A stretch of 47,222 nucleotides of DNA, from assembly GCA_022736595.1 (NCBI GenBank), contig DZDC01000001.1:10318-57539 (forward strand). Reading direction: 5' to 3'. Below are positions 17,020 through 25,832 of the stretch, piece by piece. Numbering within the stretch: position 1 is the stretch's first letter; every line of letters begins with the position of its first letter. Made by a program: the position numbers and the translations under genes. The DNA comes from Draconibacterium orientale (lineage in GTDB: Bacteria > Bacteroidota > Bacteroidia > Bacteroidales > UBA1556). Below the pieces are notes generated by a model. The model ran no database searches and was not told where the DNA came from. It worked only from the letters and a program-made list of their open reading frames with translations.

Positions 17020-19284
17020 ATGATGTTAGTAGATATGAATCTCGTACGGTCAGTTTATAAGAAAATTGACGAAAATGTGGACAAAACTCGAGCTCGGGTT
17101 GGACATCCACTCACCTTAGCAGAAAAAATACTGTATTCGCATTTGTATGAATCCGAAGAAACCATCTTTGAGCGAGGAAAAAGTTATGTGAATTTTCAGG
17201 TTGACCGTGTAGCAATGCAAGATGCAACTGCCCAAATGGCCCTTTTACAGTTTGTAAATGCTGGAAAGCCTAAAGTAGCTGTTCCCAGCTCGGTCCATTG
17301 CGACCATTTAATTGAAGCTTTCAAAGGGGCTAAAAGCGATCTTTCGGATGCTATCATTACCAATAAGGAAGTTTATGATTTCCTAGAGTCTGTTTCCAAT
17401 AAATATGGAATAGGATTTTGGAAACCAGGCGCAGGTATTATTCATCAAGTAGTGCTCGAAAATTATGCTTTCCCTGGCGGATTGATGATAGGAACCGATT
17501 CGCATACCGTGAATGCAGGTGGATTAGGAATGGTGGCTATCGGAGTTGGGGGTGCTGATGCAGTGGATGTTATGGCTGGAATGGCTTGGGAACTTAAGTT
17601 TCCAAAACTTATTGGTATCAAACTTACGGGTAAACTGAATGGCTGGACTGCTGCCAAGGATATCATTCTTAAAGTAGCTGGTATTCTAACCGTTAAAGGG
17701 GGTACTGGTGCCATTGTTGAGTATTTTGGCGAAGGTGCCGATTCGCTTTCTGCCACCGGTAAAGCTACCATTTGCAATATGGGAGCTGAAATAGGAGCTA
17801 CAAACTCTATTTTTGCCTACGACCATCACATGGCTGATTATTTAAATTCGACCCATCGCGCCGAAGTGGTGGAGGAAGCCAATAAAATTAAGCATCACCT
17901 TCGTGCTGATGAAGAAGTGTATGCTAATCCTGAAAAATATTACGATCAAGTAATTGAAATCAATCTTGATGAATTGAAACCTCATCTCAATGGACCTTTT
18001 ACTCCCGATCGCGACAATCCAGTGGCTCAAATGGCCGAGCTAGCCAAAACCAACGAATGGCCTCTAAAAGTAGAATGGGGTCTGATAGGTTCTTGTACCA
18101 ATAGTTCGTACGAAGATCTTAGCCGCGCAGCCAGTGTTGCTCGTCAAGCTAAGGAAAAAGGGCTGACTCTAAAAGCTGAACTTGGTATTAACCCTGGTAG
18201 CGAGCAAGTGCGTTATACTGCTGAAAGAGATGGTATTATCGACGTGTTTACCCAAATGGGGGCTACTATTTTTACCAATGCCTGCGGACCTTGCATCGGA
18301 CAGTGGAAACGTACCGATATCGATGGAAATCCTAAAAATACCATCGTTCACAGTTTCAATCGCAACTTTACCAAACGTGCCGATGGAAACCCCAATACTT
18401 ATGCATTCGTAGCCTCACCTGAAATGGTAACCGCTTTAGCCATTGCAGGTCGCCTCGACTTTAATCCTCAAACCGATTACCTTATCAATGATAAAGGTGA
18501 AAAGGTTTATCTTGAAAATCCAAATGGATGGGAATTGCCTGCTCGCGGCTTTGATGTTAAAGATTCTGGCTATCAAGCTCCTGCTGAAGACGGAAGTAAA
18601 ATTCAAATTTCGGTTGATCCTAAATCAGATCGTTTGCAATTGCTTGCTCCATTTTCTAACTGGGATGGAAAAGACTTTTTAGATCTCAATCTTTTGTTGA
18701 AAGCTAAAGGAAAGTGTACCACAGACCACATTTCCATGGCAGGACCTTGGTTGAAATACCGCGGTCACCTCGATAATATTTCAAACAATATGTTGATTGG
18801 TGCTGTAAATTATTTTGGTGAAACCGTTAATAGCGTTAAGAATCAAATGACTGGCGAAATGATGTCGGTGCCTGATGCTGCTCGCTACTATAAAGCTCAC
18901 GGAAATGGTTCTATAGTTATCGGTGACGAAAATTACGGCGAAGGATCTTCTCGTGAACATGCTGCCATGGAACCCCGAAATCTTGGAGTTAAAGTAGTAT
19001 TGGTGCGTAGTTTTGCTCGCATTCACGAAACTAACCTTAAGAAACAAGGCGTCTTAGGTTTGACCTTTGCCAACCCTTCAGATTATGATAAGGTACAAGA
19101 ATCTGATAAGATCAGTATCCTTGGTTTAACCCATTTTACTCCCGGCAAGCCACTTACTTTACACTTAACTCATAAGGATGGAAGCCAGGAAGAATTTGCT
19201 GTGAATCACACCTTTAACCAAAACCAAATCGAATGGTTCAGAGCGGGTTCTGCCCTTAATTTAATTTGTTTAAACAATAAATAA
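17020..19284 (+). CDS. acn: Aconitate hydratase, mitochondrial type
   Basis: This 754-residue enzyme interconverts citrate and isocitrate in the TCA cycle in the cytoplasm. Its length and N-terminal DKTRARVGHPLTLAEKI region fit the mitochondrial-type aconitase, not the roughly 890-residue AcnA or AcnB types. The three 4Fe-4S cluster cysteines are visible: Cys359 in GSCTNSS, and Cys422 and Cys425 in NACGPCIGQW. The swivel domain carries YGEGSSREHAAMEPR with the substrate-binding Arg and the Ser loop. Start ATG 17020 (another ATG is adjacent at 17023) follows an A-rich leader. Isocitrate dehydrogenase starts 11 bases after its stop, so the two TCA enzymes are co-transcribed. Confidence 0.96.
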   Translation: MMLVDMNLVRSVYKKIDENVDKTRARVGHPLTLAEKILYSHLYESEETIFERGKSYVNFQVDRVAMQDATAQMALLQFVNAGKPKVAVPSSVHCDHLIEAFKGAKSDLSDAIITNKEVYDFLESVSNKYGIGFWKPGAGIIHQVVLENYAFPGGLMIGTDSHTVNAGGLGMVAIGVGGADAVDVMAGMAWELKFPKLIGIKLTGKLNGWTAAKDIILKVAGILTVKGGTGAIVEYFGEGADSLSATGKATICNMGAEIGATNSIFAYDHHMADYLNSTHRAEVVEEANKIKHHLRADEEVYANPEKYYDQVIEINLDELKPHLNGPFTPDRDNPVAQMAELAKTNEWPLKVEWGLIGSCTNSSYEDLSRAASVARQAKEKGLTLKAELGINPGSEQVRYTAERDGIIDVFTQMGATIFTNACGPCIGQWKRTDIDGNPKNTIVHSFNRNFTKRADGNPNTYAFVASPEMVTALAIAGRLDFNPQTDYLINDKGEKVYLENPNGWELPARGFDVKDSGYQAPAEDGSKIQISVDPKSDRLQLLAPFSNWDGKDFLDLNLLLKAKGKCTTDHISMAGPWLKYRGHLDNISNNMLIGAVNYFGETVNSVKNQMTGEMMSVPDAARYYKAHGNGSIVIGDENYGEGSSREHAAMEPRNLGVKVVLVRSFARIHETNLKKQGVLGLTFANPSDYDKVQESDKISILGLTHFTPGKPLTLHLTHKDGSQEEFAVNHTFNQNQIEWFRAGSALNLICLNNK

Positions 19285-19295
19285 GCCCAAAAACA

Positions 19296-21521
19296 ATGAC
19301 AAAGAAACCCATTATTACTTGGACCAAAATTGATGAAGCACCTGCTTTAGCAACATACTCTCTTTTACCTATTGTAAAGAACTATACCAAATATGCTGAT
19401 GTAGAAGTGGAAACTCGTGATATTTCGCTGGCGAGTAGAATTATTGCCAACTTAAGCGATTTTCTGAAACCTGAACAAAGAATGGCAGATGAGCTTTCTT
19501 ACTTAGGTACTATGGTAAATATGCCTGAGGCCAATATCATAAAACTGCCTAATGTTAGTGCTTCAATACCTCAGTTAAAAGAGGCTATTAAAGAACTTCA
19601 AGCCAAAGGTTATGCTTTGCCTGATTATCCTGAAGCTCCTAAAACAGATGAAGATCAGGATATTAAAGCAAAATATGCAAAATGTTTAGGCAGCGCAGTT
19701 AATCCAGTTTTGCGTGAGGGAAACTCTGATCGTAGGGTGGCTCCTTCTGTAAAAGCTAATGCCATGAAAAACCCAATCCGTCTTCGGGAATGGGATTCTG
19801 CATCCAAAGCTCATGTGGCTTTTATGAAGGATGGAGATTTTTATGGAAATGAAAAATCGGTTACCTTTAGCCACGAAGATGTATTAAGTTATGTTTTAGT
19901 GGATGCCCAAGGCAATCAATCGATCTTAAAAGAGGGTTTAAAAGTGAAAACTGGAGAAGTTATCGATACCACTTTTATGAGTGTAGCCAAACTTCGTAAC
20001 TATATTAAATCAGAAATAGCAGCGGCAAAATCAGAAGATTTACTTTTCTCTATCCATCTCAAAGCTACCATGATGAAAGTGTCTGATCCTATTATTTTTG
20101 GACATTTTGTATCGGTATTTTTTGCTAAAGTTTTCGATAAACACGCGGCTACTTTTGCTGCACTTGGCGTAAATCCAGATATGGGTTTGGGTGATTTGTA
20201 TAAAAAAATACAAAATCTGCCCGCTGCACAACGGGAAGAGATTGAGCAAGATATAAAAAATGTTTATCTCGAAAATCCCGCATTAGCCATGGTGGATTCT
20301 GATAATGGCATCACCAATTTGCACGCTGGTAACGATGTGATTATCGATGCCAGTATGCCTGTTGTAATACGCGATGGTGGCAAAATGTGGAATGCTGAGG
20401 GAAAACCCAAAGCTACCAAAGCTATGGTACCAGATCGTTGCTATGCCACCTTTTATCAAGAAGCTTTTGAATTTTGCAAAGTCAATGGAGCATTTAACCC
20501 TGCAACCATGGGCAATGTTTCCAATGTGGGCCTTATGGCTCAAAAAGCTGAGGAATATGGCTCACACGACAAAACCTTTAAAGCAGCTTCTAATGGAACC
20601 ATCCAGCTGGTTAATAGTAAAGGTGAAGTGCTTTTGCAGCATGAAGTGGAAGCTGGAGATATCTATCGCAGCTGCCAAACTAAGGATGCCGCCATCCGAG
20701 ATTGGGTAAAACTTGCCGTGAGCAGAGCCCGCGCCACAGGAAATCCTGCAGTATTTTGGCTCGATAAAAACCGCGCTCATGACGCACAAATCATCCTTAA
20801 GGTTCAAAATTACCTCAAAGAACACGATACTCAAGGACTTGAGATTCTTATTTTGAGTCCTATTGAGGCCATGCAATTTACCTTACCTAGAACCAAAGCA
20901 GGTTTAGATACTATATCAGTGACTGGTAATGTGTTGCGCGATTACTTAACCGATCTGTTTCCTATTCTTGAGCTTGGAACCAGTGCAAAAATGCTAAGTA
21001 TTGTTCCATTACTCAATGGTGGTGGACTTTTCGAAACAGGTGCTGGCGGATCTGCGCCTAAGCACGTACAACAATTTTTGAGTGAAGGCCACTTACGCTG
21101 GGACTCACTGGGTGAATTTCTAGCCCTAACGGTTTCGCTTGAGCACCTTGGATTATTATTCAAAAATTCTAAAGCACTTTTATTGGCTAAAACGCTGGAT
21201 CAAGCCGTGGCTAAACACCTTGACAATGGCAAATCTCCTTCTCGCAAGGCTGGTGAACTTGACAATCGTGGAAGTCATTTCTATTTGGCTCTATACTGGG
21301 CTCAAGCTTTAGCTCAGCAAACTGAAGATAAACAACTTCAAAGCATTTTCGCACCAGTGGCAAAAGCCTTGCAAGACAATGAATCAAAAATTCTATCTGA
21401 AATTGCTGCAGCTGAGGGAGTGCCCACCGATATAGGAGGTTATTATCAACCAGAGGATTCTTTGGCTTACAAAGCGATGCGTCCCAGTTCAACCTTTAAT
21501 CAAGTTATTGACAATCTTTAA
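19296..21521 (+). CDS. icd: NADP-dependent isocitrate dehydrogenase, monomeric type
   Basis: This 741-residue enzyme oxidatively decarboxylates isocitrate to 2-oxoglutarate, making NADPH. The length and the opening PIITWTKIDEAPALATYSLLP are typical of the monomeric IDH family, which is unrelated in layout to the roughly 415-residue dimeric enzyme. Further family blocks include LREGNSDRRVAP, WDSASKAHVAFM, MGLGDLY, TLPRTKAGLDTISVTGNVLRDY and ELGTSAKMLSIVPLLNGGGLFETGAGGSAP (substrate and cofactor region). It is coupled to aconitase by an 11-base gap and ended by a strong terminator. NADPH made here could serve biosynthesis while acetyl-CoA from the upstream beta-oxidation genes enters the cycle. 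Confidence 0.96.
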   Translation: MTKKPIITWTKIDEAPALATYSLLPIVKNYTKYADVEVETRDISLASRIIANLSDFLKPEQRMADELSYLGTMVNMPEANIIKLPNVSASIPQLKEAIKELQAKGYALPDYPEAPKTDEDQDIKAKYAKCLGSAVNPVLREGNSDRRVAPSVKANAMKNPIRLREWDSASKAHVAFMKDGDFYGNEKSVTFSHEDVLSYVLVDAQGNQSILKEGLKVKTGEVIDTTFMSVAKLRNYIKSEIAAAKSEDLLFSIHLKATMMKVSDPIIFGHFVSVFFAKVFDKHAATFAALGVNPDMGLGDLYKKIQNLPAAQREEIEQDIKNVYLENPALAMVDSDNGITNLHAGNDVIIDASMPVVIRDGGKMWNAEGKPKATKAMVPDRCYATFYQEAFEFCKVNGAFNPATMGNVSNVGLMAQKAEEYGSHDKTFKAASNGTIQLVNSKGEVLLQHEVEAGDIYRSCQTKDAAIRDWVKLAVSRARATGNPAVFWLDKNRAHDAQIILKVQNYLKEHDTQGLEILILSPIEAMQFTLPRTKAGLDTISVTGNVLRDYLTDLFPILELGTSAKMLSIVPLLNGGGLFETGAGGSAPKHVQQFLSEGHLRWDSLGEFLALTVSLEHLGLLFKNSKALLLAKTLDQAVAKHLDNGKSPSRKAGELDNRGSHFYLALYWAQALAQQTEDKQLQSIFAPVAKALQDNESKILSEIAAAEGVPTDIGGYYQPEDSLAYKAMRPSSTFNQVIDNL

Positions 21522-21530
21522 TTTATAACG

Positions 21531-21570
21531 GCAGGTTTCATTTTGTAAAAATGAAACCTGCTTATTTTTT
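21531..21570 (+). terminator. Rho-independent terminator after icd
   Basis: A perfect 14-bp stem (21531-21544 with 21548-21561, GCAGGTTTCATTTT against its complement) has a 3-base loop GTA and is followed by TTATTTTTT. An ATG at 21551 sits inside the right arm of this hairpin, which argues against using it as a start codon. Confidence 0.88.
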
Positions 21571-21574
21571 CTTC

Positions 21575-22519
21575 ATGTTTCAAAATTCAATTACTCAATT
21601 ATTTGGCATTCAGTATCCCATCATTCAAGGTGGGATGATTTGGTGCAGCGGATGGGAATTAGCCTCGGCAGTTAGCAATGCAGGTGGACTCGGTCTGATT
21701 GGTGCTGGAAGTATGCGCCCAGAGGTGCTTAAGGAGCATATTCAAAAATGTCGTGCTAATACATCCAAACCCTTTGGAGTAAATATTCCACTGCTGTATC
21801 CTTATTCCGACGAGCAAATCCAGATGCTTATAGATGAAAAAATTCCGGTAGTTTTTACCAGTGCAGGTAATCCTGCAAAATATACCAAATTACTTAAAAG
21901 TTATGGGATTAAAGTTGTACACGTTACGGCTAACTTAAAATTTGCATTAAAAGCCCAAGAGGCTGGGGTAGATGCTGTAGTTGCCGAAGGCTTTGAAGCA
22001 GGTGGCCACAATGGAAGAGAAGAGACCACAACCTTGGTACTCATTCCAGAAATTGTGAATGCAGTAAAAATACCTGTAATTGCCGCTGGAGGCATAGCCA
22101 CTGGTGCAGCCATGATGGCGGCTTTTGCCTTAGGTGCCCAAGGGGTTCAAGTGGGAAGTAGGTTTGTAGCCTCTGTGGAATCTTCAGCGCATCAATCCTT
22201 TAAAGATGCGGTGGTAAAAGCTAAAGCGGGTGATACCATGTTGCGCATGCGGCAATTGGTTCCCGTTAGACTTTTGGAAAATCCGTTTGATGCTGCCATC
22301 GCTTCTATGGAAAAGGCTGGAGCAAGTGATACACAACTTGCTGATTTTCTTGGAAAGGGGAGGGCTCGATTAGGTATGTTTGAAGGTGACATGGAGGAAG
22401 GCGAACTTGAAATTGGACAAGTTTCTAGTTTAATTGATCAAATAAAACCTGTCAGCGAAATCATTGAAGAGATGATGAACGAATTTGAAGTAACAAAGAA
22501 CAGAATTAGTAAATTTTAA
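21575..22519 (+). CDS. Nitronate monooxygenase / FabK-like FMN flavoprotein
   Basis: This 314-residue TIM-barrel flavoprotein belongs to the 2-nitropropane dioxygenase/enoyl-ACP reductase II superfamily. The N-terminal FGIQYPIIQGGM, the EAGGHNG loop with its His, the AAGGIATG phosphate-binding loop and GAQGVQVGSRFVA are all characteristic. Either nitronate oxidation or NAD(P)H-dependent enoyl-thioester reduction is possible; sequence alone does not decide. Start ATG 21575 (MFQNSITQLFG) was chosen because the alternative at 21551 lies inside the icd terminator and adds a non-family MKPAYFFF. Its place immediately before an acyl-CoA dehydrogenase and the ETF genes suggests acyl-thioester metabolism. 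Confidence 0.82.
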   Translation: MFQNSITQLFGIQYPIIQGGMIWCSGWELASAVSNAGGLGLIGAGSMRPEVLKEHIQKCRANTSKPFGVNIPLLYPYSDEQIQMLIDEKIPVVFTSAGNPAKYTKLLKSYGIKVVHVTANLKFALKAQEAGVDAVVAEGFEAGGHNGREETTTLVLIPEIVNAVKIPVIAAGGIATGAAMMAAFALGAQGVQVGSRFVASVESSAHQSFKDAVVKAKAGDTMLRMRQLVPVRLLENPFDAAIASMEKAGASDTQLADFLGKGRARLGMFEGDMEEGELEIGQVSSLIDQIKPVSEIIEEMMNEFEVTKNRISKF

Positions 22520-22554
22520 TTATAAATAAAAACCTAACAAAACAAGATATAGAT

Positions 22555-23694
22555 ATGAACTTTCAGTTTACTGAAGAGCAGGAGATGATACGTCAGGCTG
22601 CCCGCGACTATGCACAACGCGAACTTATAAAAGATGTCCTAGAACGGGACGAAAAGGCTATTTTTCCAACGCATCATGTTAAAGCCTTAGGAGAATTAGG
22701 GTTCTTAGGCATGATGACTAGTTCTAAATACGGAGGAAGTGGTATGGATTCCATTAGTTATGTTTTAGCCATTGAAGAAATTTCAAAGGTTGATGCATCT
22801 GTGGCAGTAATTATGTCGGTAAATAATTCATTAATCAACTATGGATTAGAGCATTATGCCAATGAAATTCAAAAACAAAAATATTTACGACCTTTAGCGG
22901 ATGGAACTTCCATTGGGGCATTTTTATTAAGCGAGCCCGAAGCGGGATCTGATGCCACCCATCAACATACCACCGCAGAAGATAAGGGCGATTATTATCT
23001 TTTAAACGGAACCAAAAACTGGATTACCAATGCCAGTTCTGCTTCAACTTATATTGTAATTGCACAAACGCACCCTGAACTTAAACATCGGGGAATCAAT
23101 GCATTTATTGTTGAAAGTAAAAGTCCTGGTATTACCTTAGGCCCTCATGAAAATAAAATGGGAATGCGCAGCAGCGATACCCATTCAGTGATGTTTAATG
23201 ATGTAAAAGTACCCAAAGAAAATAGAATTGGCGAGGATGGTTTTGGTTTTAAATTCGCTATGAAAGTGCTTTCTGGAGGCCGCATAGGCATTGCTTCTCA
23301 GGCCTTAGGAATTGCCGCAGGTGCTTTGGAATTGGCTTTGAAGTATTCCCAAGAACGTAAAGCTTTTGGTACAGAAATATTTAATCATCAATCTGTTGCA
23401 TTTAAATTGTCCGATATGGCAGTGAAAGTAGAAAATGCACGCAACTTGTGTTTAAAAGCGGCTTGGCTTAAAGATAATCACCAGCCTTTGGACATAGCTT
23501 CAGCCATGGCAAAACAATATGCCGCTGATATCGCCATGGAAGTTACCACTGAGGCTGTTCAAATTCATGGTGGTTATGGATATGTTAAGGAGTACCATGT
23601 GGAAAGGTTGATGCGTGAAGCCAAACTTACTCAGATCTATGAGGGTACTTCTGAGGTTCAAAAAATTATTATTTCTAGAGGTCTAATTAAATAA
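22555..23694 (+). CDS. Acyl-CoA dehydrogenase, short/medium-chain type
   Basis: This 379-residue FAD enzyme introduces the 2,3-double bond in acyl-CoA, the first step of beta-oxidation, passing electrons to ETF. The length and all family blocks are standard: FLLSEPEAGSDA, NGTKNWITNA, MGMRSSDTHSV, RIGIASQALGIA, QIHGGYGYVKEY and the catalytic base Glu363 in IYEGTSEVQ. That Glu position is the one used by short- and medium-chain and butyryl-CoA dehydrogenases. etfB begins 10 bases after the stop and etfA follows, so the dehydrogenase and its electron acceptor form one operon. Butyryl-type specificity is likely but not certain. Confidence 0.94.
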   Translation: MNFQFTEEQEMIRQAARDYAQRELIKDVLERDEKAIFPTHHVKALGELGFLGMMTSSKYGGSGMDSISYVLAIEEISKVDASVAVIMSVNNSLINYGLEHYANEIQKQKYLRPLADGTSIGAFLLSEPEAGSDATHQHTTAEDKGDYYLLNGTKNWITNASSASTYIVIAQTHPELKHRGINAFIVESKSPGITLGPHENKMGMRSSDTHSVMFNDVKVPKENRIGEDGFGFKFAMKVLSGGRIGIASQALGIAAGALELALKYSQERKAFGTEIFNHQSVAFKLSDMAVKVENARNLCLKAAWLKDNHQPLDIASAMAKQYAADIAMEVTTEAVQIHGGYGYVKEYHVERLMREAKLTQIYEGTSEVQKIIISRGLIK

Positions 23695-23704
23695 TATCAA
23701 CGAT

Positions 23705-24445
23705 ATGAATATTCTTATTTGTGTTTCACATGTTCCTGATACTACCACAAAAGTGCGTTTTACAGGTACAAAACTTACCACTGAAAACATTCAGTGGATT
23801 ATCAATCCATGGGATGAACTTACTTTAACCCGCGCCATTGAGCTAAAAGAAGCAGGAGCTCCCATCGATCAAATTATGGTTGCAACTGTTGGTGATCAAA
23901 GTGTTGAGCCTACTTTACGCAAAGCATTGGCCATTGGTGCTGACAAAGCTTTTAGGGTGGATTTTACTCCCGAGGATGCAGGATCTACTGCATTGCAATT
24001 GCAAGAAGTGGCTAAAAAAGCTCAAGCTGATTTGGTTTTCACCGGTTTCGAAAGTGCCGATTACAACGGTGGCCTTGTCGGGGCTTTCCTAGCAGAATCG
24101 CTGGGTCGTAGTTTCTTTAGCTCTGTAAACTTTCTTGATATTAAAGAGGGTGCATTTATTCTCAATCGCGAGATGAATGGCATGACAGAGGTCATTAAGA
24201 GTAAAAACCCAATGGTGGTTTCGGTGCAAAAAGGAATTGCTATCAATCCTCGAATTCCAGCAATGCGTGGCATCATGATGGCCAGGACTAAGCCACTCGA
24301 AGTGATAGCTCCTACCGAAATGAATAGTAAAGTAAAAGTGATAGCCATTGCGTTGCCTGCTGGTAAAGCTAAGGTAAAACTATTTGTCCCTGAGCAAGTA
24401 AATGAGCTTATTGATGCTTTGCACTCAGAAGCTAAGGTGTTGTAA
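23705..24445 (+). CDS. etfB: Electron transfer flavoprotein subunit beta
   Basis: This 246-residue subunit pairs with EtfA to carry electrons from acyl-CoA dehydrogenases to ETF:quinone oxidoreductase. The opening MNILICVSHVPDTTTKVRF, the INPWDELTLTRAIELKE stretch and VFTGFESADYNGGLVGAFLAE are typical; the AMP-binding region and NREMNGMTEVIKSKNPMVVSV follow. The acyl-CoA dehydrogenase gene lies immediately upstream and etfA 24 bases downstream. Cofactor type (bifurcating or not) was not determined. Confidence 0.95.
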   Translation: MNILICVSHVPDTTTKVRFTGTKLTTENIQWIINPWDELTLTRAIELKEAGAPIDQIMVATVGDQSVEPTLRKALAIGADKAFRVDFTPEDAGSTALQLQEVAKKAQADLVFTGFESADYNGGLVGAFLAESLGRSFFSSVNFLDIKEGAFILNREMNGMTEVIKSKNPMVVSVQKGIAINPRIPAMRGIMMARTKPLEVIAPTEMNSKVKVIAIALPAGKAKVKLFVPEQVNELIDALHSEAKVL

Positions 24446-24469
24446 TATAAACTATTAAAATTTTAAATC

Positions 24470-25420
24470 ATGTCTGTACTATTATATATACAAGCTAAAG
24501 ATCAGAAAATAAAAAAATCAGCTTTTGAACTGTTGAGTTACGGAAATCAAGTGGCTGAAAAATTAAATTTACCCATGTACGTGGTGGTGATTGGTAAAGT
24601 TATTTCTGATGAGTTGAATAAATTGGCTCTTTATGGAGCAAGCAAAACATGGACTACCGATGAGGAGTTAAAAACAATAGATGGTCAAAAATTGGCGCAT
24701 CAATTGGCTCAAATGGCTCGAGATTTAAAATCGAGTTATGTGCTTTTTGCCCACGATGACTTCTCTAATGCTGTTGCAGCACTTGTGGGAATGAAGTTGA
24801 ACGCAGGAATGGTAAGCGGTGTAAACCATTTACCCGTGTCGTATGAGCCTTTCGTTGTGAGTAAAAAACTGTTTACCAATAAAGCTGACGGTCAATTGCA
24901 AATTGAAGCCGAAATTAAAGTTCTAACAGTATTGAAAAATAGCGTTGCTGCTGTTGAAAAAAAGGTGGAAATGACTACTGAAAATTATAAGTTGGATGCT
25001 AGTTTCGACTTTGAATTGGTAGAAGTAAAAGGGCAGGGTGGAGTATTATTACTTACTGATGCTGAACGTGTTGTATCTGCTGGAAGAGGCCTGAAAGGAC
25101 CAGAAAACTGGGGTATCATTGAAGATTTAGCCAAGGCTTTGAATGCTGCCACAGCTTGTTCAAGACCGGTGAGCGACGAAGGCTGGCGCCCCCATCATGA
25201 GCATGTGGGTCAAACTGGAAAAATTATTGCCCCCGATTTATACTTTGCCATCGGTATCAGCGGCGCCATTCAACATGTGGGAGGTATCAGCAATTCTAAA
25301 TGTATTGTGGCCATCAATAAAGATCCTGAAGCTCCTATTTTTGAAGTGGCCGATTACGGTATTGTGGGCGATGCCTTTGCCATCGTTCCTGAGATTACCA
25401 AGGCTTTACAAAATAAATAA
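24470..25420 (+). CDS. etfA: Electron transfer flavoprotein subunit alpha
   Basis: This 316-residue subunit holds the FAD of ETF. The C-terminal FAD domain is clear: AGRGLKGPENWGIIEDLA, ACSRPVSDEGW, HVGQTGKIIAPDLYFAIGISGA, IQHVGGISNSKCIVAINKD and FEVADYGIVGDAF. The N-terminal half is the ETF alpha/beta domain. The stop codon (25418-25420) is followed after one base by the ATG of the TPR lipoprotein, so that gene is in the same transcript. Confidence 0.95.
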   Translation: MSVLLYIQAKDQKIKKSAFELLSYGNQVAEKLNLPMYVVVIGKVISDELNKLALYGASKTWTTDEELKTIDGQKLAHQLAQMARDLKSSYVLFAHDDFSNAVAALVGMKLNAGMVSGVNHLPVSYEPFVVSKKLFTNKADGQLQIEAEIKVLTVLKNSVAAVEKKVEMTTENYKLDASFDFELVEVKGQGGVLLLTDAERVVSAGRGLKGPENWGIIEDLAKALNAATACSRPVSDEGWRPHHEHVGQTGKIIAPDLYFAIGISGAIQHVGGISNSKCIVAINKDPEAPIFEVADYGIVGDAFAIVPEITKALQNK

Positions 25421-25421
25421 T

Positions 25422-25832
25422 ATGCATAAATATCTGATATTCATTTTTATAGTATTCACAGGGTTGCTATTTTCTTGTCAAAATAAAGAAGAGGAAATTA
25501 GAAAAGAACTCAATACAGGTAATAAAATGTGGTACGATGGAGATGAAAATGGGGCGTTGACTCATTATGAAAGGGTATTGGAATTAGATCCCAAAAATGC
25601 GGAAGCCATCGTTTTAATTGGGAATGTCTATTACCAATGGCAAAAATATGATGATGCTTTCAAGTATTATTCTCTTGCCATTGAAACTGATTCACTGTAT
25701 GGGATTGCTTATAAAAAGCGTGGTGATATTCACAATCTGAGAAAAGATTTTTCAAAGAAATGTGCAGATTACAAGAAGGCAGATGCGTTAGGGGTTGAAA
25801 ACCTAACCAATTTAATTCAAAACTGCCCTTAA
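25422..25832 (+). CDS. Small TPR-containing lipoprotein
   Basis: This 136-residue protein begins MHKYLIFIFIVFTGLLFSCQN, a lipoprotein signal peptide with Cys19 as the lipid-modified residue. The remainder holds two or more tetratricopeptide repeats (NKMWYDGDENGALTHYERVLELDP; AIVLIGNVYYQWQKYDDAFKYY), which mediate protein contacts. The longer frame opening at 25197 is antecedent overlap with etfA and should be ignored. It sits one base after etfA, and its TAA overlaps the stop codon of the opposing ppx gene. A partner is not apparent; the link to ETF may be only transcriptional. Confidence 0.8.
   Translation: MHKYLIFIFIVFTGLLFSCQNKEEEIRKELNTGNKMWYDGDENGALTHYERVLELDPKNAEAIVLIGNVYYQWQKYDDAFKYYSLAIETDSLYGIAYKKRGDIHNLRKDFSKKCADYKKADALGVENLTNLIQNCP

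Noticed and set aside
25197..25421. Upstream extension of the TPR lipoprotein frame
   Set aside because: It overlaps etfA in another frame and would bury the lipoprotein signal.
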